A program made the position numbers and the translations under genes. A DNA stretch of 64,000 nt from Chitinophaga filiformis. Lineage in GTDB: Bacteria; Bacteroidota; Bacteroidia; Chitinophagales; Chitinophagaceae. The DNA is taken from positions 248,001 through 312,000 of the forward strand of contig NZ_JAKIRP010000008.1 of assembly GCF_021646545.1 (NCBI RefSeq). Reading direction: 5' to 3'. Below the pieces are notes generated by a model that worked only from the letters and a program-made list of their open reading frames with translations, ran no database searches and was not told where the DNA came from. How positions within the stretch are numbered: position 1 is the stretch's first letter; each line of letters begins with the position of its first letter. Positions 50,114 to 58,775 of this stretch are shown piece by piece.

Positions 50114-53100
50114 ATGAAAGTAACCGGTATCCTTTTATTCATTTCTTTATCTATCGCGGGAATTTTACGGGCACAGAACAGACCCGCTAATACCAGCAGA
50201 CCTGTAGCTATTCCCGCAGCGGCGCTGGCTCCTTATAGCACCACTATGGTCAATTCCGTTCGCACCTGGACGCCTTCCATGCCGGTATCTGAAAGTGCAG
50301 TGGTCACGTCTGCAGCCAGAACGGTGACGGAGGTGAAACAGGAAACGCAATATTTCGACGGTCTGGGGCGCCTGTTACAGACGGTAGAAAAGGGCGCCAG
50401 TCCGGCAGGCAGAGATCTGGTCACTCCCATTGAGTACGATGCCTTTGGAAGGGAACGATATCAATATCTGCCCTATGTACCGAAGACCGGGAGTGTCAAT
50501 GACGGTCTTTTTAAGATGGCGCCATTCATCAGCCAGCGTGCCTTTTACAGGGACAGCACCCTTGTACCCGGAACAGGAAGCGATAGTATTTACTACGCGC
50601 AGACAGCCTATGAAGCCTCTCCTCTAAACCGTGCATTACAGACCTGGGCGCCGGGCAACAGTTGGGCAAAAGAAGGTGGTAATCATCCTGTAAAACAGCA
50701 ATACCAGATAAACAGTATAGCAGATTCCGTGAGGCTGTGGAGTTTACTAACTGCGTCCCTCATACCGGTCAGCAGCCGGGTATATGGCAACGGAGAATTG
50801 TTGAAGGAGGTTGTCATCAATGAAGCAGGTGTGCAAACGGTGACATATAAAGACAAAGAGGAGCACGTAGTTCTGAAAAAGACTCAGCTGGCCACTACAC
50901 CAGGTACGGCACATACGGGATGGCTTTGCACTTACTACGTCTACGACGCGCTGGGAGATCTGCGGTTTATAATACCGCCCAAAGCAGTAGAAGCCATCCG
51001 CAGTAACTGGACGATACCTGCTGATGTAGCCAGGGAGTTATGCTTCTGCTACCGTTACGATAAACGCAGCCGGATGATCGTACAAAAGGTGCCGGGAGCC
51101 GATAGTACTGAAATGGTGTACGATGAAAGGGACAGGCTGATAGGTAAAAGAGATGGGATTCTGAAGGCCTTGGGCATGTGGCATGGCACTTATTACGACC
51201 AGCTGGACCGGGAGCAGAAAACGGTCTTATTCTACGACGCCAGGAGCCGGGATGCTTTGCAGGCAGCCGTTAATCAGGCAGGATTTAATCCACTGAATGC
51301 CTTTCCATTCATTGCATCCTCCGCATTGCGGGTACTGACAAACACTTATTACGATAATTATAATTTCCCCGGCAGGCAGAATTATGTGACGACCGACATC
51401 ACAAAAGTGGAGGCAGGAGCGAATCCCTACGCAGAAGCCTTATCATCAGCGCCTGGCACAATGACCAGGGGCTTAATGACAGGCAAACGTTATCGTATTG
51501 AAGCCATGGAGCAGTTCAATACTACGACGATCTACTACAACGACAAAGGACGGGTGATCCAGACCATTGCAGACAACATGCCGGGCGGCAGGGATATTAC
51601 CAACACGCTCTATGACTTCAGCGGCAAAGTGTTGAGCACCTACCTGAAACATACCAATCCACGCAGCACATCGACACCACAAACAACAATACTCACGCAG
51701 TTCGACTACGACGCCATGGGCAGGATTGACACCATTAAAAAGCGGATCAACGACAATCCCGCCTTCCAGCGCACAATCGCAGTCAACACGTACGACGAAC
51801 TCGGGCGACTGAAAACAAAGCGTCTGGACGTAAGCGGGCCGGCTACCCAACTGGAGCTGCTGCAGTACGAGTACAACATCCGGGGATGGTTAAGGTTTCA
51901 GAACCGGCAGTTTGTCAACACACCCAATATCACCGTGAATTGGTTCGGACAGGAATATTGTTACGACTATGGATTTGACAGTCTCGCGTACACCGGGAAT
52001 ATTGCCGGCATTAAATGGAAAAGTCTGTCAGACGGCATTCCCCGCGCTTATGGATACGACTACGACAGAGCTGAGCGGCTGACCCGTGCGGATTTTACTG
52101 AGCAATTAAGTGGCAGTACTGCCTGGACAAGCACAAGAGCAGATTTCTCAGTCAGCGGATTAACCTATGATCCAGGGGGGAACCTCTTATCAATGAAACA
52201 AAGGGGCTTAAACGGTCCTGTCATTCAGACGATAGACAGTTTGAAATACGGCTATTTTCTCAACAGCCACCGGCTTAGCTATGTAACTGATAAAAAGAAC
52301 AATCCTGCCAGCACATTAGGCGATTTTAAAGAAACAGACAACCGGGAAGTACAGGATTACTGGTATGACCCGAACGGCAACATAGCGAAGGACAGGAACA
52401 AAGGCATTGACAGCATTTACTATAACCACCAGCAATTGCCTGCTATTCTTTATGCAAAGAACAAGCAGGCGTCCATTTACTATCTGTACGCAGGTGGTAC
52501 CGGTGAGCGGCTGGCAAAGATGGTATCAGATCTTAGTACTCAACCGCAGCTGTTCCGTACAACCCATTACATAAATGGCATTCAGTATGAACGGGACAGT
52601 TTACAATTTATATCCCATGAAGAGGGCCGGATCCGACCCATATACAGAACGGGCCAGCCGGTAACGTATGCGTTTGACTATTTCATAAAAGATCAATTGG
52701 GTAACGTCCGTATGGTATTGAGCAGCCCAAAAGACACCGCTATTTATGCCGCAACGATGGAAACGGCGAAGGCCGGCGTTGAAAATGCCCTGTTCAGCAA
52801 CATTGACAATACGCGTACCGCGAAACCTGCCAACTATCCGGCAGACGCCACCACCAGTCCCAACGCTTACGTAGCAAGGCTCAACGCTATCAACGGGCGG
52901 AAGATTGGACCATCTCTGGCACTAAGGGTGATGGCGGGCGACAGTATTCAGATAGGAGTGAGGGCACTCTATAAACATATAGGTGCAGCAACTTCCAATA
53001 GCACTCCGGCCGCCATGGTAGTCGCCATTCTGGATGCCTTCAGCGGCACAGGTGTTACGGACGGTATACACCAGGCGTCGGGCAGTACTTCTCCGGTATC

Positions 53101-54346
53101 CACGTTGAGCAGCAACACCTATAATCAGTTGAAAGCGAAGGATGCCTCCCAGAACCAGCCAGACAAGCCCAAAGCCTATCTGAGCTATATTATGTTCGAC
53201 GATCAGTTCAACCTCGTAGACGACAACTCCGGCATGCGGCAGGTAGGTGGGGCCATAGATGCATTACAGACCCTGGCAGTCCAGAAGATGCGGATAAAGA
53301 AGACGGGCTTCATCTACATATATACCAGCAACGAAAGCGGCCAGGATGTATTCTTTGACAACCTGGTAGTCGCCCACAACGGCGGCGCCTTGCTGGAGGA
53401 AACCCACTATTATCCTTTCGGGCTGACGATGGCAGGTATCAGCAGAAGCGCCTTAAAAGGAAAGCAGTATCCGGAAAACGGAAAGAGGTATAACGGAATC
53501 GACTTCAGCCAGGACCTTAACCTGTATCAATACGATGCCTTTTACCGTACGCTGGACCCTCAGATTGGAAGATGGAAACAAATTGACCCAAAGATCGACG
53601 CCATGGAATCCTGGTCGCCCTACGTCTCCAACTACGACAACCCAATCAGGTACAGTGACCCTCTGGGCGACTGGCCTGGACCGATCGACGGTCTCTTTAC
53701 GCGGCTACTCAACTTCGCCACCCACGCCAAAGACAACTTCCGTCGAAACACGACCCAACAAAAAAACTTCGTCCGTGAAAAAGTACGGCAGGGAATCAAT
53801 AATTTCAAGGGCCGTATCGCCACAGGAACAACGACACCTCAATTACTTTTCGAAGAGTTCCGCAAAAATCCTCTTGGCGCCGCAACCGGCATCGGTGGCC
53901 TGGAAGTAAAGCTCACCACCGTCGCCGCGAAGGAATTCGCACTCAGCTCAAAAGCAGCAGAAGCAGGTGCTAAGACAGCTGAGGGATTTGAGGTAGCCGC
54001 GAAGATGAAAGTGAAGCGTGATGGTGCTGCACGTGCTGCGGACTATGGGGATGACTGGCCGACTGCTAGTTTAAAAGAGGCGAGAGAGAAGTTTGCTCCT
54101 AAGGCAGAAGGTTTCTTAAGCGAGGACGGGGAAAAGACTATCTATCTTAATAGTGAAACTAAGATCCAGGTCGTATATGATAATCTTGGTGACTATTTCA
54201 GAATACAGAATACAAATCTGAAGGGTAGAAGAGTTTTTTTAGATTTCGATGCAAAAGTGCCCAATAATAAAGTCGTTAATGGAAAACAAAAAGGAAGAAG
54301 CAAAGACGAATATGAACAGATTACTCACTTTAAAAACACTGACTAA
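50114..54346 (+). CDS. RHS-repeat protein with probable C-terminal toxin domain
   Basis: 1410 residues from ATG 50114, where the signal peptide begins (MKVTGILLFISLSIAG); ATGs at 50099 and 50087 are in frame. An N-terminal DUF6443-type domain (about 45-190: VKQETQYFDGLGRLLQTVEK) is followed by YD/RHS repeats through about 900 (for example YDERDRLIGKRDGI). The conserved RHS core closes with YYPFGLTMAGISRSALKGK, YNGIDFSQDLNLYQYDAFYR and DPQIGRWKQIDPK. After the DNPIRYSDPLGD junction a variable tail of about 200 residues begins. Its end (IYLNSETKIQVVYDN, FRIQNTNL, GRSKDEYEQITHFKN) reads like a small RNase-type toxin, but I cannot name the family. The tail is more AT-rich than the core, as for a swapped toxin cassette. 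Confidence 0.88.
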   Translation: MKVTGILLFISLSIAGILRAQNRPANTSRPVAIPAAALAPYSTTMVNSVRTWTPSMPVSESAVVTSAARTVTEVKQETQYFDGLGRLLQTVEKGASPAGRDLVTPIEYDAFGRERYQYLPYVPKTGSVNDGLFKMAPFISQRAFYRDSTLVPGTGSDSIYYAQTAYEASPLNRALQTWAPGNSWAKEGGNHPVKQQYQINSIADSVRLWSLLTASLIPVSSRVYGNGELLKEVVINEAGVQTVTYKDKEEHVVLKKTQLATTPGTAHTGWLCTYYVYDALGDLRFIIPPKAVEAIRSNWTIPADVARELCFCYRYDKRSRMIVQKVPGADSTEMVYDERDRLIGKRDGILKALGMWHGTYYDQLDREQKTVLFYDARSRDALQAAVNQAGFNPLNAFPFIASSALRVLTNTYYDNYNFPGRQNYVTTDITKVEAGANPYAEALSSAPGTMTRGLMTGKRYRIEAMEQFNTTTIYYNDKGRVIQTIADNMPGGRDITNTLYDFSGKVLSTYLKHTNPRSTSTPQTTILTQFDYDAMGRIDTIKKRINDNPAFQRTIAVNTYDELGRLKTKRLDVSGPATQLELLQYEYNIRGWLRFQNRQFVNTPNITVNWFGQEYCYDYGFDSLAYTGNIAGIKWKSLSDGIPRAYGYDYDRAERLTRADFTEQLSGSTAWTSTRADFSVSGLTYDPGGNLLSMKQRGLNGPVIQTIDSLKYGYFLNSHRLSYVTDKKNNPASTLGDFKETDNREVQDYWYDPNGNIAKDRNKGIDSIYYNHQQLPAILYAKNKQASIYYLYAGGTGERLAKMVSDLSTQPQLFRTTHYINGIQYERDSLQFISHEEGRIRPIYRTGQPVTYAFDYFIKDQLGNVRMVLSSPKDTAIYAATMETAKAGVENALFSNIDNTRTAKPANYPADATTSPNAYVARLNAINGRKIGPSLALRVMAGDSIQIGVRALYKHIGAATSNSTPAAMVVAILDAFSGTGVTDGIHQASGSTSPVSTLSSNTYNQLKAKDASQNQPDKPKAYLSYIMFDDQFNLVDDNSGMRQVGGAIDALQTLAVQKMRIKKTGFIYIYTSNESGQDVFFDNLVVAHNGGALLEETHYYPFGLTMAGISRSALKGKQYPENGKRYNGIDFSQDLNLYQYDAFYRTLDPQIGRWKQIDPKIDAMESWSPYVSNYDNPIRYSDPLGDWPGPIDGLFTRLLNFATHAKDNFRRNTTQQKNFVREKVRQGINNFKGRIATGTTTPQLLFEEFRKNPLGAATGIGGLEVKLTTVAAKEFALSSKAAEAGAKTAEGFEVAAKMKVKRDGAARAADYGDDWPTASLKEAREKFAPKAEGFLSEDGEKTIYLNSETKIQVVYDNLGDYFRIQNTNLKGRRVFLDFDAKVPNNKVVNGKQKGRSKDEYEQITHFKNTD

Positions 54347-54348
54347 TA

Positions 54349-54684
54349 ATGAGTTCGAGAACTATAATCGTGCCCATAGATAAAGAGGCAGAAAATGCAT
54401 TAGACTATGATGAAGCAACACCAGAGCAGCTGATAGAGGTGGATTTAGTTGGAAATGAATTTAAAGAGTTATGGGATGTTGGTTTTTTCCACGCGTTAAA
54501 TGACATGACTCAAGCAATGATTGACAATTTTGAGAGTGCCGAGATTGTGAAAAAGGAAGATTTAGAAAAGGTTTTGAACAGCGATGTGTTTAACATGCCT
54601 GTTTCTAATGATATTCTAGAACGGCTAAAAGTCCTTTTTCAAGAAGCCCTTGAACGCGGCACGGGCGTCTACTTCTTTTTCTAA
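54349..54684 (+). CDS. Probable immunity protein for the RHS toxin
   Basis: 111 residues, cytoplasmic, acidic (MSSRTIIVPIDKEAENALDY to GTGVYFFF), mostly alpha-helical by composition. The family is not recognised. The ATG follows the RHS stop after two bases, which gives translational coupling. It shares the AT-rich composition of the RHS tail. Such a small acidic gene directly after a variable RHS C-terminus is the standard place for the cognate immunity protein. I infer that it binds the tail toxin and protects the producing cell. No other gene on this strand follows for 745 bases. Confidence 0.72.
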   Translation: MSSRTIIVPIDKEAENALDYDEATPEQLIEVDLVGNEFKELWDVGFFHALNDMTQAMIDNFESAEIVKKEDLEKVLNSDVFNMPVSNDILERLKVLFQEALERGTGVYFFF

Positions 54685-54717
54685 AGACTTTGGCGACAAT
54701 AAAATTATATAACGCCG

Positions 54718-54891
54718 ATAAGTAGCGGACGGTTTGGGGTGGAGACTGCGGGCCTTAACCCTTGGAGAGCCTGACACGATTGATAGGGGTTAAATTTGCC
54801 ATTCCAAAGCTGCCACGCTTGACGAAGCTCAATCGTACGCCTTGGAAAGGGGTACAGCCCGCGGTCCCACCTCAAACCGCGAGCTACTTAT
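54718..54891 (+). repeat. Long imperfect inverted repeat (hairpin-forming)
   Basis: ATAAGTAGC (54718-54726) pairs perfectly with GCTACTTAT (54883-54891). Further in, GGTTTGGGGTGG pairs with CCACCTCAAACC, GACTGCGGGC with GCCCGCGGTC, and ACGATTG (54776-54782) with CAATCGT (54830-54836). Arms are about 65 and 62 bases around a 47-base loop, with G-T pairs and small bulges. The G-T pairs suit folding as RNA. No target-site duplication was seen at the ends. Confidence 0.65.
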
Positions 54892-54987
54892 TAAACCCCA
54901 ACCCATTATAAAAAAGCCGAACAAAACAAACACCGCGAGCTACTTATCAAACCTCAAACCATCAACAAACAGCCGAACACAGTGCTT
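54876..54987 (+). repeat. 56-base imperfect tandem duplication
   Basis: Two copies, 54876-54931 and 54932-54987, share ACCGCGAGCTACTTAT exactly and most of the following 30 bases, including AGCCGAACA. The shared opening is the right arm end of the long hairpin, so the second copy repeats only that end of it. Confidence 0.65.
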
Positions 54988-55229
54988 ATCAACAACAATA
55001 TCAAAGCTACCCGGCACGTTCCACAACCAAGCCCGCAAAATACTTTGAAAAATGCAACCCAGGCATAACCCCCACGCTGCAACGATTCAAACGCCGAAGC
55101 GATAGGTTTGAATCTTATAACCCTTAAACAACCGTTGTTTCGCGGAATACATAACGACCTACTCTACTATTCTGCTCAGAAATAAAGATCAACCTTTGAA
55201 ATTTATACTTATCTGTTTGAATATTGCAA

Positions 55230-55259
55230 TTTGTATTCGCGCCCTTCGAACTAAATTTG
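55230..55259 (+). promoter_or_regulatory. Bacteroidota-type promoter of the molybdenum hydroxylase operon
   Basis: TTTG (55230-55233), an 18-base spacer and TAAATTTG (55252-55259) fit the -33/-7 consensus well. Transcription would start near 55266, leaving a leader of about 160 bases before ATG 55429. Confidence 0.62.
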
Positions 55260-55309
55260 CTTTCAAACGTTAACGATTCAGGAAGCAAAGGTCAAATTTG
55301 ATATTGGAT

Positions 55310-55355
55310 AACCCGTTCAGGAGGCTTACGGCGAACAGTGCGCCGTAACCGGGTT
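55310..55355 (+). promoter_or_regulatory. Leader hairpin upstream of the molybdenum hydroxylase genes
   Basis: TTACGGCG (55326-55333) pairs perfectly with CGCCGTAA (55341-55348), and AACCCG (55310-55315) with CGGGTT (55350-55355), giving a two-part stem followed by TTTCCCC. A weaker stem TTGCTTT/GAAGCAA lies just before it (near 55257-55288). The position inside the predicted leader suggests attenuation or ligand sensing, but it does not match the known molybdenum-cofactor RNA motif by eye. Confidence 0.5.
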
Positions 55356-55428
55356 TCCCCTACTATCAATAGTCCCCTGCCGCAAGTCAACCTATTTAGA
55401 TCTAATTATTTACAGAAAACAATTCTTT

Positions 55429-55899
55429 ATGGTTAAGCTAAAGATCAACCAGAAAGAGTACTCAGTGGACGCCAGCCCTGATATGCCTTTGTTATGGGCA
55501 ATAAGGGATGTAGTCGGATTAACTGGTACCAAATTCGGTTGCGGTATGGCGCAGTGTGGCGCATGTACCGTTCATTTGGATGGAGAAGCGGTACGTTCAT
55601 GTGTTACATTAGTGTCGCGGGCCGTTGGGAAGGAAATAGTAACTATTGAAGGATTATCTGCTGATCCGAATAACTACCTGCAGAAAGCATGGATAGAGCT
55701 GGACGTACCACAATGCGGTTATTGTCAGTCCGGCCAGATCATGTCTGCCGCGGTGTTGTTGAGGGAAAATCCAAATCCAACAGATGATGACATTGACAGT
55801 GCAATGTCCGGGAATATCTGCCGCTGCGGCACATATCCCCGTATCAGAAAGGCCATTCACCTGGCCGCAAAAATGCAGCGGGAAGGAGGTAACAAATGA
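55429..55899 (+). CDS. (2Fe-2S)-binding subunit of a molybdenum hydroxylase (IorA-like)
   Basis: 156 residues. Plant-type ferredoxin domain at about 1-75, with CGMAQCGACTVHLDG and the fourth Cys in VRSC. Four-helix [2Fe-2S] domain at about 80-150, with CGYCQSGQIMSA and CRCGTYPRIRKAI. This is the small electron-transfer subunit of xanthine dehydrogenase-family enzymes of the isoquinoline 1-oxidoreductase type. Its stop overlaps the start of the large subunit by four bases (ATGA), so the two are translationally coupled. It leads the operon at 55429-61484. It has no signal peptide, so it is probably carried out of the cytoplasm with the Tat-exported large subunit. Confidence 0.94.
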   Translation: MVKLKINQKEYSVDASPDMPLLWAIRDVVGLTGTKFGCGMAQCGACTVHLDGEAVRSCVTLVSRAVGKEIVTIEGLSADPNNYLQKAWIELDVPQCGYCQSGQIMSAAVLLRENPNPTDDDIDSAMSGNICRCGTYPRIRKAIHLAAKMQREGGNK

Positions 55900-58076
55900 G
55901 CACAACCTTGAACGCAGGCAGACGTAATTTCCTGAAGACCGGCGCTGTACTGACCAGCGGACTGCTGATCTCATTCTCAGTACCAGGCGCAAAGAAACTT
56001 GGTGCAGCAGCGCCTTCTATGCTGGGTCCACAGAGTGGAGCAGCGTTCGCGCCTAACGCATATCTGAATATAACAGCCGATAATGAGGTACTGGTATACC
56101 TGGCACATGCTGAAATGGGACAGGGTATCTGGACGACATTATCGATGATGATAGCAGAAGAACTGGATGTAGATGTCAATAAAATGGTGGTGCAGCATGG
56201 AGATGCCTGGCAGCCATACAACCATACCATGTTCGGGATACAGATCACCGGAGGTTCCAGCACTACCTGGTCTGAATTTGACAGGTACCGTAAGGCTGGT
56301 GCTACCGCCAGAGCTTTGCTGGTGCAGGCAGCCGCACAGAAATTTGGCGTGAACCCTGCCGACTGTAAGACAGAAAATGGCGTGGTGACGGCAGGCGATA
56401 AAAGTGCTACTTACGGCGAACTGGCCACTGCAGCTGCAGCATTGCCAGCACCCGGAGATGTGCCGCTGAAAGATCCGAAGAACTGGAAGTATATCGGCAA
56501 GGGCGTTAAACGCCTGGATACGCCGGCTAAAATAAATGGTACTGCAAAATTCGGAATGGATATGCAGTTTCCAGGTATGCTGACAGCAGTAGTGTTGCAC
56601 GCACCTGTATTCGGCGCTAAGGTGAAAACGGTAGATGCAGCAAAGGCGAAAGCAATACCTGGTGTGCGTCAGGTAGTACAGATCCCGACTGGGGTGGCTG
56701 TATTGGCCGACAACTACTGGGCTGCCAAAAAAGGCCGCGCAGCGCTGAAGGTAGACTGGGACCTGGGATCAGGCGTGAAAGTGGATTCAGCAACGATGCT
56801 GGCAGAGTACAGGCAACTTGCGCAGAAGCCTGGAACCCAGGCCGGTAAAGCAGGAGATGTAGACAGCGCAATGTCCAAAGCAGTGAAGACCGTGGAGGCA
56901 GAATATACCTTCCCGTATCTGGCGCATGCGGCGATGGAGCCCTTGAATGTGACCATTCAGCTGAAGGACGGTAAGTGTGAAATATGGACCGGTACACAGA
57001 TGCCGGGTCTCGATCAGGGAGCAGCAGCGAAGGTGCTCGGACTGAAGCCTGATCAGATAAGGGTGAATACCGTTTTCCTGGGCGGTGGTTTTGGCAGAAG
57101 GGCTACACCAGCTTCCGACTTCGTGGTGGAAGCAGCCGAGATCGTTAAGGCCAGCGGTAAACCATTGGTGAAAATGGTATGGTCGCGTGAAGACGACGTA
57201 AGAGGCGGTTATTACCGTCCCGCGTTCCTGCACAAGATAACTGCCGGTCTGAATGCACAGGGACTGCCAATAGCCTGGAAACATACCATTGTGGGCCAGT
57301 CTATCATGGACGGGACACTGTTTGCCAGCATGATCAAGGATGGTATTGACGCAGCCTCCGTAGAAGGAGTGGTTGATTCGCCTTATGTGGAAGCAATTCC
57401 CGACCGCCTGGTAACATTACATTCTCCCAAGAATGAAGTGCCGGTACTGTGGTGGCGTTCCGTAGGACATACACACACCGCTATGGCGATGGAAGCAATG
57501 ATCGATGAACTGGCGCATGCAGCGGGCAAGGATCCGCTGGCTTATCGTCAGGAATTGCTGAAGTCCAGCCCGCGGCATCTGGCGGCTTTGAACCTGGCGG
57601 CTGAAAAAGCCGGTTGGGGCAAGCCATTGCCCGCCGGACGGTTCAGAGGCATCGCTGTACACGAATCCTTCCTCAGTTATGTGGCGCACGTAGCAGAGAT
57701 CTCTTTGAACGAAGACGGCACGATCAAGATACACCGTGTGGTAAGCGCTATCGACTGTGGTCTGGCGGTGAATCCTGATGGTGTGAAAGCCCAGATAGAA
57801 AGCGGGATCAATTTCGGGGTAGCCGCAGCGCTGCATGGCGAGATCACGCTGGAAAAGGGACGCGTAAAACAAGGCAATTTTAATGATTACGTGGTGGCCA
57901 GGATGTTTGACACCCCGGATATAGAAGTGCATATCGTGGAAAGTACCAGTAAAATGGGCGGTGTGGGTGAACCAGGTGTGCCACCGGTGGCGCCGGCTAT
58001 CGCGAATGCTTACTTCGCCGCTACAGGTAAACGCCTGAGACATATGCCTTTCAATAAGGCCGGCCTGTCAGCATAA
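55896..58076 (+). CDS. Molybdopterin-binding large subunit of a xanthine dehydrogenase-family hydroxylase (IorB-like)
   Basis: 726 residues with a twin-arginine signal (RRNFLKTGAVLTSGLLISFS). The Moco-binding halves follow: YLAHAEMGQGIWTTLSMMIA, GGSSTTWSEFDRYR, then VFLGGGFGRRATPASDFVVE, EVPVLWWRSVGHTHTAMAME and, near the end, GGVGEPGVPPVAPAIANAYF with the catalytic Glu. The family hydroxylates aldehydes or N-heterocycles such as isoquinoline, nicotinate or purines, using water and passing electrons to the FeS subunit. No FAD subunit is encoded, and a cytochrome c gene follows instead. That is the two-subunit periplasmic type. The substrate is unknown. Confidence 0.94.
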   Translation: MSTTLNAGRRNFLKTGAVLTSGLLISFSVPGAKKLGAAAPSMLGPQSGAAFAPNAYLNITADNEVLVYLAHAEMGQGIWTTLSMMIAEELDVDVNKMVVQHGDAWQPYNHTMFGIQITGGSSTTWSEFDRYRKAGATARALLVQAAAQKFGVNPADCKTENGVVTAGDKSATYGELATAAAALPAPGDVPLKDPKNWKYIGKGVKRLDTPAKINGTAKFGMDMQFPGMLTAVVLHAPVFGAKVKTVDAAKAKAIPGVRQVVQIPTGVAVLADNYWAAKKGRAALKVDWDLGSGVKVDSATMLAEYRQLAQKPGTQAGKAGDVDSAMSKAVKTVEAEYTFPYLAHAAMEPLNVTIQLKDGKCEIWTGTQMPGLDQGAAAKVLGLKPDQIRVNTVFLGGGFGRRATPASDFVVEAAEIVKASGKPLVKMVWSREDDVRGGYYRPAFLHKITAGLNAQGLPIAWKHTIVGQSIMDGTLFASMIKDGIDAASVEGVVDSPYVEAIPDRLVTLHSPKNEVPVLWWRSVGHTHTAMAMEAMIDELAHAAGKDPLAYRQELLKSSPRHLAALNLAAEKAGWGKPLPAGRFRGIAVHESFLSYVAHVAEISLNEDGTIKIHRVVSAIDCGLAVNPDGVKAQIESGINFGVAAALHGEITLEKGRVKQGNFNDYVVARMFDTPDIEVHIVESTSKMGGVGEPGVPPVAPAIANAYFAATGKRLRHMPFNKAGLSA

Positions 58077-58114
58077 AAAGCGGTATCCTGATTTTTTACA
58101 CGTAATGAGATGTT

Positions 58115-58774
58115 ATGGCACAATCAACTAAAAACCAGTTTTTAAATACAAAGAAAGTCGTATATCTTCTGCTTGCGGCAACGGCAATTTCCTCGGTTGT
58201 AGTATCTTTCCGTACGGATGCCTTTAATGGGGTACCTGCTGAAGAGAAGGCACCGGTTGTGAAAACGGAGGTGGCAGAGCCGGATAGTGTGATCTCGAAA
58301 AAGGCGTTTCTGCAGGCCTATAAGGTGCTGATGCATCCCAGGTGTATGAACTGCCACCCGAAAGGCGACAGGCCCTTACAGGGCGACGACAGCCACGTAC
58401 ACACCATGAACGTACAGCGTGGTAAAGACGGTAAGGGGCTTTACGCAATGAAATGTTCCAACTGTCACCAGCCACAGAATACGCCGGGGCTGCACATGCC
58501 TCCGGGTAATCCGAACTGGCACCTGCCACCGGCTGACATGAAGATGGTGTTCGAGGGTAAAACGCCACGGCAGCTGGCAATGACCATGCTGAATCAAAAT
58601 GAGAACGGTCATAAAAACCATGAAGGATTGATCGAGCACGTAAGCCAGGACTCACTGGTGGGCAGCGGATGGAATCCCGCAGAAGGATTGGCCCACTTAC
58701 CTATGAGCCGTGCAGAGTTTGTGAAACATTTTAAAACATGGCTGGATAAGGGCGCTTACTTGCCGGATAAATAA
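58115..58774 (+). CDS. Membrane-anchored dihaem cytochrome c
   Basis: 219 residues. The N-terminal hydrophobic segment (VVYLLLAATAISSVVVSF, about 17-34) is a signal anchor. Two CxxCH haem sites follow: CMNCH (about residue 75) and CSNCH (about residue 117). The remaining sequence (MPPGNPNWHLPPADMKMVFE) is typical of small periplasmic cytochromes next to molybdenum hydroxylases in Bacteroidota. It probably takes electrons from the FeS subunit of the enzyme encoded just before it and passes them to the respiratory chain. There is a 38-base gap to the large subunit gene and one base to XdhC, so it is inside the operon. Confidence 0.9.
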   Translation: MAQSTKNQFLNTKKVVYLLLAATAISSVVVSFRTDAFNGVPAEEKAPVVKTEVAEPDSVISKKAFLQAYKVLMHPRCMNCHPKGDRPLQGDDSHVHTMNVQRGKDGKGLYAMKCSNCHQPQNTPGLHMPPGNPNWHLPPADMKMVFEGKTPRQLAMTMLNQNENGHKNHEGLIEHVSQDSLVGSGWNPAEGLAHLPMSRAEFVKHFKTWLDKGAYLPDK

Positions 58775-58775
58775 G

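Larger units (their letters stand above)
54685..55428. other. Structured non-coding region between immunity gene and molybdenum operon
   Basis: 744 bases with no convincing gene. It contains a long imperfect hairpin (54718-54891), a 56-base imperfect tandem duplication (54876-54987), a perfect 9-bp hairpin (GATTCAAAC 55084-55092 with GTTTGAATC 55106-55114), the promoter of the molybdenum operon (55230-55259) and a leader hairpin (55310-55355). An open frame of 68 codons at 54842-55048 is repeat-derived and was rejected. Confidence 0.6.

Noticed and set aside
54703..54713. Single ModE-like half site TATATAACG upstream of the molybdenum operon
   Set aside because: No matching left half at a suitable distance, and it lies more than 500 bases before the operon promoter.
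54716..54893. The long hairpin as a classic miniature transposon (MITE)
   Set aside because: The terminal inverted repeats fit, but no target-site duplication was visible and no second copy was found in the window; kept as an unexplained hairpin.
54842..55048. 68-codon open frame after the immunity gene
   Set aside because: It begins inside the long hairpin and runs through the tandem duplication; the Lys/Pro/Asn-rich translation has no protein-like pattern.
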